A stretch of DNA of 64,000 nucleotides from assembly GCA_002353825.1 (NCBI GenBank), contig DEKJ01000026.1, positions 1-64,000 of the forward strand, given 5' to 3'. The translations under genes and the position numbers were made by a program. Origin of the DNA: Prevotella sp. UBA2725. GTDB taxonomy: Bacteria > Bacteroidota > Bacteroidia > Bacteroidales > Bacteroidaceae. The stretch's first letter is position 1, and the number at the start of each line of letters is the position of its first letter. This document shows positions 57,972 to 64,000 of this stretch, one piece after another. Below the pieces are notes generated by a model, which did not search any database, was not told the origin of the DNA, and worked only from the letters and a program-made list of their open reading frames with translations.

Positions 57972-59363
57972 ATGAGACATACTATAATTGCTGCCAGTCT
58001 CCTTCTCGCTGGTCTGACAGCTTCTCAAACACTAAAGGCACAAACGGTAAGAGGCTGCATCGCTGATACAGCACTGAACAAGAAGATGTATCTGTGCTAC
58101 AACCCCGAGCGTGGCGGCAGCCGCTACGATGGCAATGAGAAACGCGTCAAGGCTGATGCCAAAGGCAACTTCTCTGTCTCCGTCAACAACTTAGGCAAAA
58201 TGGACTTCTGTCCGGCTTACCTCGTATTGGCAGACGGCAGTGAGCATGATTTCTTTCTCGAAAAAGGACAGACTATCGAAGTATTCGCTAAACGAGATAA
58301 GAAAGGCAAGCTATTGCTCGACTATAAAGGCTCAGACGCTGATGCTTCCCGTTGTCTGCGCGACTTTGAAAAGACATACGAATTCACCGACTTCTTCGCC
58401 TACCCCGGTGAGCAGCCCAAGCTTGCCAAGGATATCCGAATCAGTACACTCGATGCACGCTATCAGACGTTAGCAAAGAGCATCAAGAAGATTAAGAACA
58501 GCAACTTGCGCAGTTTCCTTACCCAACTCAACGAGAACCGGCATGATAACTTTCTCTGCCGTTTGTTGCCTAAAAGCGACAATCGACATAAAGAGGCCGT
58601 CAAGAGACTGCAGAGCGTGAGCCCGAACGACTGGATAGGACTCTACAATAATATTCCTCAGGCCTTCATCGAAGAGCACATGGATACAACGGTACATGCA
58701 CAGTGGGGCGGTGACCAGACAGCCTATGGTCTGGAATATCTACGAGTGATGAAACAATATATCACCGACCCGGATGTGAAGCACCAGCTTCTTGCTGAAT
58801 GTGCAAGAGAGACCATCGACTATGGAAAGGACTTCAAGGATATAGATGCGTTCTGGAAGCCCTTTGCCGAATACGCCCAAGGAGACAGCGTCATTCTTGA
58901 ACATTATGCCATGAAGGTGAATGCCTTAAAGCAGACAAGGCCGGGCATGGAAGCGAAAGACTTCTCCTTCGAAGACGCACAAGGCAAGCAATATCGTCTT
59001 AGTGACCTTCGCGGAAAGGTGGTTTATATTGATGTGTGGGCTACCTGGTGCGGCCCCTGCAAACGTGAGATTCCTTATCTCGCCAAGCGAGTAGAAGAAT
59101 ATAAAGGCAACGATAAGGTGGTATTCATCTCAATTTCAGTAGATCAGAATCGAAAGGCATGGCTGAGCATGATTGAAAACGACAAACCGCAGTGGGCACA
59201 GTATCATGTCAGCGAAGAACAGAACCGAACAATGTCGGAAGCCTATGGCATCACCGCCATTCCTCGGTTTATGGTCATCAAAGCCGATGGAACCATTGGC
59301 AACAGCGATGCCTTCCGCCCCAGCGATGACGACTTCCACAAGGAGTTAGACGCCTTCCTATAA
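57972..59363 (+). CDS. TlpA-like thioredoxin-fold lipid/periplasmic protein
   Basis: A 463-residue exported protein (signal peptide to about residue 24, LKAQ). The N-terminal part (about 25-115) resembles DUF4369 (GCIADTALNKKMYLCYN, DGSEHDFFLEKGQTIEVFA). A helical middle and then a TlpA/AhpC-type thioredoxin domain follow, with Cys360-Gly-Pro-Cys363 in VWATWCGPCKREIPYL and a cis-Pro in TAIPRF (Pro431). Such proteins reduce or isomerise disulfides in the periplasm. It is the last gene of the sigma/FecR/Sus set. The link between thiol chemistry and the transporter substrate is not evident. Confidence 0.88.
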   Translation: MRHTIIAASLLLAGLTASQTLKAQTVRGCIADTALNKKMYLCYNPERGGSRYDGNEKRVKADAKGNFSVSVNNLGKMDFCPAYLVLADGSEHDFFLEKGQTIEVFAKRDKKGKLLLDYKGSDADASRCLRDFEKTYEFTDFFAYPGEQPKLAKDIRISTLDARYQTLAKSIKKIKNSNLRSFLTQLNENRHDNFLCRLLPKSDNRHKEAVKRLQSVSPNDWIGLYNNIPQAFIEEHMDTTVHAQWGGDQTAYGLEYLRVMKQYITDPDVKHQLLAECARETIDYGKDFKDIDAFWKPFAEYAQGDSVILEHYAMKVNALKQTRPGMEAKDFSFEDAQGKQYRLSDLRGKVVYIDVWATWCGPCKREIPYLAKRVEEYKGNDKVVFISISVDQNRKAWLSMIENDKPQWAQYHVSEEQNRTMSEAYGITAIPRFMVIKADGTIGNSDAFRPSDDDFHKELDAFL

Positions 59364-59370
59364 AAAATGC

Positions 59371-59393
59371 GCGGGCGGCTATGGACCGCCCGC
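59371..59393. terminator. GC-rich hairpin between convergent tlpA-like gene and proB
   Basis: GCGGGCGG and CCGCCCGC pair perfectly around CTATGGA, 8 bases after the TlpA stop and just before the proB stop at 59400. It follows an A-run and precedes TTGTTT, so it can terminate in both directions. It is also a member of the second GC-rich hairpin family. Confidence 0.8.
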
Positions 59394-59399
59394 AATTGT

Positions 59400-60470
59400 T
59401 TATTCCATGTACAAATAATCGTAATGGATGAGCGGCTTAACATCATGGATGCCGATGACCTTCCGGGCCTCAGCGGCACTGTAGCTGCTGCGCCCGAGGG
59501 CGATCGTCTCACCTTTAGGGTTGACAACATCGATAATGTCACCTTCCTCAAAGTCGCCTTCCACAGATGTCACACCAACCGGCAGCAAGCTCACAGCCTT
59601 GTCGCCTTTGAGAGCTTCTTCTGCCTTTGCATTGATGATGACGCGCCCCTGAGCAAAGCTCTCACTGTGAGCAATCCACTTCTTGATACGTGAGGTGGGG
59701 TTCGGGTTAGGCCGAAACTCCGTATGCATCGTCTCTTGCGGATGCTGTGCAAGATTGACAAGAATGTTGTCGGCAGTACCATTAGCGATAATGACCTTGA
59801 TCCCCTCATCCGCTACCTTACTGGCAATCTTCAGTTTCGTCACCATGCCGCCCCGCCCGAAGTTACTCTTTGAGTCCTGAACATACTCACTCAGGTCGCG
59901 GTCGTAATTGACCATCGGGATGACACGCGTGTTCGGTGCCTTAGGATCACCGTTATAGATACCGTCTACATTCGTGAGGATGATAAGTGTCTTAGCGTTC
60001 ATCATTGAAGCCACAAGGCCAGCGAGTTCATCGTTATCCGTGAACATCAGCTCCGTGACACTCACTGGGTCGTTCTCATTGATAATCGGCACGACACCAC
60101 TCTCCAACATCACAGAGATGCAGGAGCGCTGGTTGAGATACTCGCCACGGGTAGAGAAACTCTCCTTCATCGTCAGCATCTGACCGATGTGCACACCGTA
60201 TTCACGGAAGAGATCGTAATAAAGGCCGATAAGCTTCACCTGACCGATAGACGAGAAAAGCTGGCGCTGCTGCACACTGTCGAGCCTACGGCCTGGGCTC
60301 AGTTCCCCTTTTCCACAAGCCAGTGAACCGGAAGACACGAGGATTACCTCATAGTCGTGTTTCCGTAGCCACACTATCTGATCTACAATAGACGACACCC
60401 GTGTGACATTGATATTGCCATCGGGACGTGTCAGCACATTCGATCCTACCTTTATTACTATTCGTTTCAT
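59400..60470 (-). CDS. proB: Glutamate 5-kinase
   Basis: About 356 residues; first enzyme of proline synthesis. The start MKRIVIKVGSNVLTRPDG at 60470 matches the family N-terminus; the frame extends upstream to 60548 without support. The kinase domain has VILVSSGSLACGKGEL, PIINENDPVSVTEL and the DNDELAGLVASMMNA block. The C-terminal PUA domain (about 275-356) starts near GRVIINAKAEEALKGDKAVSLLPVGV. It lies downstream of proC, separated by a 22-bp repeat array. In Bacteroides I recall proB next to proA; here they are 8.3 kb apart. Confidence 0.96.
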   Translation of the reverse strand: MKRIVIKVGSNVLTRPDGNINVTRVSSIVDQIVWLRKHDYEVILVSSGSLACGKGELSPGRRLDSVQQRQLFSSIGQVKLIGLYYDLFREYGVHIGQMLTMKESFSTRGEYLNQRSCISVMLESGVVPIINENDPVSVTELMFTDNDELAGLVASMMNAKTLIILTNVDGIYNGDPKAPNTRVIPMVNYDRDLSEYVQDSKSNFGRGGMVTKLKIASKVADEGIKVIIANGTADNILVNLAQHPQETMHTEFRPNPNPTSRIKKWIAHSESFAQGRVIINAKAEEALKGDKAVSLLPVGVTSVEGDFEEGDIIDVVNPKGETIALGRSSYSAAEARKVIGIHDVKPLIHYDYLYME

Positions 60471-60528
60471 CTTCCCTTTCTTGTTGTCAATTATTAAGCA
60501 TCTAACATTCTCCGTGAAGTTTCCCATC

Positions 60529-60622
60529 GAAAAACTGTTAGTTTCCAACTTAGAAACTGTTAGTTTTCAACCGAGAAACTCCGAGTTTCCAACTTAGAAG
60601 CTATCAGTTTCCAACCGAGAAA
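60529..60622. repeat. 22-bp tandem repeat array between proC and proB
   Basis: Units GAAACTGTTAGTTTTCAACCGA-like start at 60529 (24 bases), 60553, 60575 and 60597, with the start of a fifth running into the proC stop. Units alternate between CAACTTA and CAACCGA ends, and AGTTTC/GAAACT forms an inverted repeat at each junction. No spacers or cas genes, so it is not a CRISPR. Confidence 0.85.
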
Positions 60623-61423
60623 CTATTTCAAGCAACCTTTGAATCCTTGTATCACGGCATTGGTGAATCCAGCCTGCTCCATAGCATTGAGGCCCTTGAT
60701 CGTCATACCACCAGGAGTCGTCACTTTATCAATCTCTGCCTCGGGATTACTGCTGGTTGCTTTCAGAAGATTGATGGCACCCTGCATAGTCTGTAGGACG
60801 ATGTTCTTAGCATCGTTAGCCTTGAAGCCGAGTTCCACGCCCGCCTCCGAAGCAGCACGCACAAAGCGCATGATATAAGCAATGCCACAACCGGAGAGCG
60901 CCGTACCTGAATTGAGCAGTGTCTCTTCAACAACAAGCGAACTGCCAACACTGTTGAAGATGTCCTGCACCTTACCAAGATGTGGTTCAGCCTGCTTGCT
61001 CGGTGAGAGGAAGGTCATCGAGGCCTTCTCCGCAATACCAATGTTAGGCAATGCCTGAACGATGTCGGGTACCTTTCCATCCTTGTCAAGCCATTCACTG
61101 AGCTGAGCGATAGAGATGCTCGCAGCCATGTTGACGATCGTCTGACTGTCATAGTCAATAAGTGGCTTCAACTCGTCAATAACCGTCTTTACCACTTTCG
61201 GCTTCACGGCTATCGTGATAAAGTCGGCCCCAGCGATCGCTACTTTATTGTCTGTAGTCACGCTGGCACCCAACTCCTGGAAGCGCAGGAGCTTATTCTC
61301 ATGCGGGTTGGAAACGGTTATATCCTCTGGTTTGAACAGAGAGTCTTTTATTAATGTACCTTTGAGAAGTCCGGCAGCGAAAGCGCCCCCCATCTCTCCG
61401 GCACCGATGATTGCAATTTTCAT
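60623..61423 (-). CDS. proC: Pyrroline-5-carboxylate reductase
   Basis: A 266-residue NAD(P)H-dependent enzyme, last step of proline synthesis. It has the Rossmann motif IAIIGAGEMGGAFAAGL (3-19), a middle VKPKVVKTVIDEL, and the C-terminal active-site block GSSLVVEETLLNSGTALSGCGIAYIMRFVRA ... TPGGMTIKGLNAME. It lies 11 bases after argD, so it is in the same transcript. The pairing of proC with argD is natural because both handle glutamate-semialdehyde-type intermediates. Confidence 0.96.
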   Translation of the reverse strand: MKIAIIGAGEMGGAFAAGLLKGTLIKDSLFKPEDITVSNPHENKLLRFQELGASVTTDNKVAIAGADFITIAVKPKVVKTVIDELKPLIDYDSQTIVNMAASISIAQLSEWLDKDGKVPDIVQALPNIGIAEKASMTFLSPSKQAEPHLGKVQDIFNSVGSSLVVEETLLNSGTALSGCGIAYIMRFVRAASEAGVELGFKANDAKNIVLQTMQGAINLLKATSSNPEAEIDKVTTPGGMTIKGLNAMEQAGFTNAVIQGFKGCLK

Positions 61424-61434
61424 AATGAATAGAT

Positions 61435-62577
61435 TTACAATTCTTCGAGGACGTTCTTCAGACGGAAGATGAAGTCATCGACATCCGCCTTCGTGATGAT
61501 GAGCGGCGGCAGAATACGGAGGATGTTGGTTCCGGCACATCCTGTGAAAGCATGCTGCTCATGAACAAGACGAGAGCGCACCTCCTTGTGAGGTGTATCG
61601 AGGACCAAGCCGATCATCAAGCCACGCCCACGAACTTCAAGGACATGACTGTTCGTCTGCTGAAGTTGGCGCAGTTGATCAATGAAGTAGGTTCCTACCT
61701 CATTGGCATTTTCCACAAGATGCTCCTGCTCGAAAACATCAAGCACAGCGAGCGCAGCAGCACAAGCCAGATGATTACCACCAAACGTTGTTCCGAGCTG
61801 TCCAATGACTGGTGGGAAGTCGGGAGAGATAAGCACGGCAGCCATCGGCAGACCATTGGCGATACCCTTGGCAACGGTGATGAGGTCAGGCTTGATGCCA
61901 AGCCACTGATGGGCAAAGAACTTTCCACTTCGGCCATAGCCACACTGGATCTCATCGCAGATCAACACTGTGCCATATTTTTTGCAAGCCTTTGCCAGGC
62001 CCTGGGCGAACTCGGGCGTAGCCATGACACAGCCGCCGATACCCTGGATACATTCGAGAATCACAGCGCAGACATCTCCTTTAGCGAGTTCTTCCTCCCA
62101 CGGTTTGAGATCATTCATGGGAAGGAAGGTCACCTGATGGTTATCGTTGATCGGTGCGAGATATTTCTTGTTATCCGTGACCTCCACAGCAAGCGAAGTA
62201 CGGCCATGGAAAGAGTGCTGCACAGCGAGCACCCGACGGCGCCCGTTGTGAAAGCTGGCGAGCTTCAGTGCATTCTCGTTAGCCTCAGCTCCACTGTTGA
62301 TCAGGAAAAGACTATAGTCTTCATAGCCACTGATCTTTCCAAGACGCTCAGCCAGTTGCTGCTGCAAGGTGTTGATGACACTGTTGGAGTAGAATCCGAT
62401 CTTCTGCACCTGATCGTAGATAGCCTGGATATAATGCGGATGACTGTGACCAATGCTGATGACTGCATGACCGCCATAGAAGTCCAGATACTCCTGTCCT
62501 TTATCGTCCCATACGCGGGCTCCTTTGCCCCGTACGATATTGACGTCGAATAATGAAAATACTTTGTATGGTTGCAT
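61435..62577 (-). CDS. argD: Acetylornithine (succinylornithine) aminotransferase
   Basis: A 380-residue PLP-dependent class III aminotransferase: GARVWDDKGQEYLDFYGGHAVISIGHSHP, NSGAEANENALKLA, LICDEIQCGYGRSGKFFAHQ and the PLP lysine in LITVAKGIANGLPM. It makes N-acylornithine from the semialdehyde. The presence of a succinyl-type transcarbamylase suggests N-succinyl intermediates, so the succinyl form may be the true substrate. The gap to argC holds an inverted pair of GC-rich repeats. Confidence 0.95.
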   Translation of the reverse strand: MQPYKVFSLFDVNIVRGKGARVWDDKGQEYLDFYGGHAVISIGHSHPHYIQAIYDQVQKIGFYSNSVINTLQQQLAERLGKISGYEDYSLFLINSGAEANENALKLASFHNGRRRVLAVQHSFHGRTSLAVEVTDNKKYLAPINDNHQVTFLPMNDLKPWEEELAKGDVCAVILECIQGIGGCVMATPEFAQGLAKACKKYGTVLICDEIQCGYGRSGKFFAHQWLGIKPDLITVAKGIANGLPMAAVLISPDFPPVIGQLGTTFGGNHLACAAALAVLDVFEQEHLVENANEVGTYFIDQLRQLQQTNSHVLEVRGRGLMIGLVLDTPHKEVRSRLVHEQHAFTGCAGTNILRILPPLIITKADVDDFIFRLKNVLEEL

Positions 62578-62586
62578 AATATAGTA

Positions 62587-62785
62587 GGCCCCTCCCCCGC
62601 CCCTCCCCCATCCAGGGGAGGAGTATAATTTGTTTCAAGGGGTTAACGGAGCATGTTTTATTGTTAATATTATTGTTATTATAATTTAAAGACTCTCGAC
62701 ACCCCCTATCGATTCTTGTCGGTAATCATTCCCCTCCCCTGGATGGGGGAGGGGCAGGGGTGGGGCCGGCGGGGGTGGGGCCGGC
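62587..62785. repeat. Inverted pair of GC-rich palindromes (REPIN-like) between argC and argD
   Basis: Copy 62587-62623 (GGCCCCTCCCCCGCCCC ... CCATCCAGGGGAGGAG) and copy 62730-62766 are reverse complements of each other, about 106 bases apart. They share the centre CCATCCAGG, found in no other copy. Next to the second copy GGGGTGGGGCCGGC is repeated in tandem (62757-62770, 62772-62785) and runs into the argC stop codon. The AT-rich stretch between the two copies (62624-62729) has no gene. Confidence 0.85.
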
Positions 62786-63792
62786 TAAAATGCGCTTGCT
62801 TTCAGCCTCAACCCTACTGTCTCCTCGATTCCGAACATGATGTTCATATTCTCTACGGCCTGGCCGACAGCACCTTTGAGAAGGTTGTCAATGCAAGACG
62901 TGATGAGAAGCTTGTCATCAACCTTATCACAATGAACGAGCGCTTTGTTCGTGTTCACTACCTGCTTAAGGTCGAGCGCCTTATCTACATAATGTGTGAA
63001 TGGCTGATCTTTATAAAAGTCCTTATAGCCCGCCACAATCGTGTCGAGATCTGCATCTGTCTTCACCACCTCTGTAGCGAAGATGCCACGAGGGAAGTCA
63101 CCACGGTAAGGGATGAAGTCGATAGAAGCATCAAGAGAACCCTGTACCTGCGTGAGACTCTGACGAATCTCGGGGATGTGCTGGTGCTTGAAAGCCTTGT
63201 AGATACTGAGGTTATTGGAGCGCCAGGAGAAATGTGTCGTGGCACCCGGCTTTACACCGGCACCTGTCGAACCCGTGATGGCATTGACACTGACATCGTT
63301 CTTGATCAGTCCCATCTTAGCCGCAGGAAGCAGACCAAGCTGGATACAGGTGGCGAAGCAGCCGGGGTTAGCGACATGCATCGCCGTAGCGATCTTGCTT
63401 CGGTTGATCTCCGGGAGACCATAGACGAAGTCGTGAGCCTCAGGCGTAGGATGTTGCGTGTGAACTATCTCTTTCGGAGCAAGGCGGAAGTCCTGAGCAA
63501 GATCGATAACCTTGACATTCTCCGGGATATCGTGCTCCTTCATGAACGCCTCGCTCTTGCCATGTCCGAAGCAGAAGAAGACGACATCCACCTTGTCGAA
63601 AGGCAGTTCGGAGGTGAACTTCAGATCCGTGTCGCCATAGAGTCCTTCATGGACATCTGCCACAAGGTGTCCGGCATTGCTCTCACTGTTGGCAAAGACG
63701 ATCTCTGCCTGAGGGTGATTGACCAACACGCGGATCAATTCACCACCCGTGTAACCGGCTGCTCCTAAGATACCTATTTTAATCTTTTGCAT
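62785..63792 (-). CDS. argC: N-acyl-gamma-glutamyl-phosphate reductase
   Basis: A 335-residue NADPH-dependent enzyme of arginine synthesis: IGILGAAGYTGGELIRVLVNHP (7-28), FFCFGHGKS, the catalytic cysteine in VANPGCFATCIQLGLLP, and HFSWRSNNLSIYKAFKHQHIPEI. It lies 49 bases after argG, with a GC-rich hairpin in the gap, and precedes argD, proC and proB in one minus-strand run. Confidence 0.96.
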   Translation of the reverse strand: MQKIKIGILGAAGYTGGELIRVLVNHPQAEIVFANSESNAGHLVADVHEGLYGDTDLKFTSELPFDKVDVVFFCFGHGKSEAFMKEHDIPENVKVIDLAQDFRLAPKEIVHTQHPTPEAHDFVYGLPEINRSKIATAMHVANPGCFATCIQLGLLPAAKMGLIKNDVSVNAITGSTGAGVKPGATTHFSWRSNNLSIYKAFKHQHIPEIRQSLTQVQGSLDASIDFIPYRGDFPRGIFATEVVKTDADLDTIVAGYKDFYKDQPFTHYVDKALDLKQVVNTNKALVHCDKVDDKLLITSCIDNLLKGAVGQAVENMNIMFGIEETVGLRLKASAF

Positions 63793-63808
63793 AATTACAT
63801 TTTAGTTG

Positions 63809-63832
63809 GTGGCCGCCACTATGGGCGGCCAC
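63809..63832. repeat. GC-rich hairpin between argG and argC, second repeat family
   Basis: GTGGCCGCC and GGCGGCCAC pair perfectly (9 bp) around ACTATG. It lies 9 bases after the argG stop and 16 bases before the argC start in the transcript, so it may attenuate or process the operon mRNA. Confidence 0.75.
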
Positions 63833-63841
63833 TGCAAAGCA

Positions 63842-64000
63842 TTATCTCTCTTCGTCTATTGGATGGATACCATAATACATCTTTAGCGGTGTGGAGAGGA
63901 TCTTAATGAATCCCTTGGCATCGTCAGCGGTCCAACCGTGATTCATCTCACCATACTCACCGAGCTTCGACTTCGTGAGGTCATCATCGCTGTCCACACC
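63842..64000 (-). CDS. argG: Argininosuccinate synthase, C-terminal 52 residues (partial)
   Basis: The window edge cuts this gene; only the 3' end with its TAA (63842-63844) is present. The translation DDDLTKSKLGEYGEMNH then GWTADDAKGFIKILSTP and LKMYYGIHPIDEER resembles the C-terminus of the Bacteroidota ArgG type (EYGEMN..WTADDxKGF). Gene order argG-argC-argD-proC supports the call. Upstream promoter and start are outside the window. Confidence 0.8.
   Translation of the reverse strand, partial: GVDSDDDLTKSKLGEYGEMNHGWTADDAKGFIKILSTPLKMYYGIHPIDEER

Noticed and set aside
60529..60622. CRISPR array
   Set aside because: Contiguous 22-bp units without spacers and no cas genes in the window.
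61552..62553. 333-residue open frame antisense to argD
   Set aside because: argD is complete on the other strand; no independent support.
62716..63768. 350-residue open frame antisense to argC
   Set aside because: Mirror of argC codon usage and starts inside a GC-rich repeat; no domain.

Overview
The window reads as a chromosomal segment of a Bacteroidota bacterium, most likely a Prevotellaceae member from a plant-fed gut or rumen. This rests on many promoters of the TTTG / TAnnTTTG type, SusC/SusD pairs, a hybrid two-component regulator, an N-succinylornithine-type transcarbamylase in the arginine pathway, and an rRNA-operon leader at the left edge that resembles those of Prevotella. Base composition is roughly half G+C. 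I saw no phage genes, no IS transposase, no CRISPR array and no tRNA gene.

Layout. (1) 1-477: minus-strand leader and promoter of a probable rRNA operon, then a very strong hairpin. (2) 478-21787: a polysaccharide utilisation locus. One minus-strand operon runs susC, susD, two DUF4859-type lipoproteins (one carrying a BACON domain and an HEIGH metallopeptidase-like motif), a GH27 alpha-galactosidase, an S9 dipeptidyl-peptidase and a hybrid sensor/AraC regulator. A divergent pair of beta-L-arabinofuranosidase-family enzymes (GH146-like and GH127) follows. Beta-arabinofuranose, alpha-galactose and a proline-type peptidase together point to plant hydroxyproline-rich glycoproteins (extensins), which is an inference. 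(3) 21862-34615: a surface-glycan region with glycosyltransferases, LicD, an IspD/TarI-like cytidylyltransferase, an SDR epimerase, two paralogous multi-membrane-span proteins, a flippase, and UDP-galactopyranose mutase with a galactofuranosyltransferase-like enzyme. (4) 34658-37823: an AAA ATPase and a Zn/Cd-type P1B ATPase. (5) 38207-47949: a glycerol regulon, glpA-glpB-glpC-glpK-glpF-outer membrane protein, then a DeoR regulator and a glycerolipid acyltransferase. (6) 48019-64000: arginine and proline biosynthesis (argF', proA on one side; proB, proC, argD, argC, argG on the other), apparently split by a plus-strand ECF sigma / FecR / SusC / SusD / TlpA module at 51270-59363.

The most unusual signal is a family of GC-rich palindromic mini-elements (core GCCTCTCCCC ... 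CCCTCCCCCGTAGGGAGGG) scattered from 29.4 to 62.8 kb. Most intergenic copies start within a few bases after a stop codon, in the sense direction. Several lie inside genes without breaking the frame: UDP-galactopyranose mutase carries at least three plus an embedded DUF559 nuclease-like domain, and a NigD-like lipoprotein carries one in its signal peptide. Two in-gene copies are bounded by 7-8 bp direct duplications, and removing them on paper restores a canonical protein. The DUF559 coding stretch lies between two outward-facing copies of the repeat. This suggests, without proving it, a REPIN- or Rickettsia-palindrome-like mobile system whose trans-acting nuclease could be DUF559.

Other repeats: a 22-bp tandem array upstream of the P-type ATPase that shares its unit with the hairpin near the rRNA promoter; a different 22-bp array between proC and proB; and a second GC-rich hairpin family at three gene junctions.
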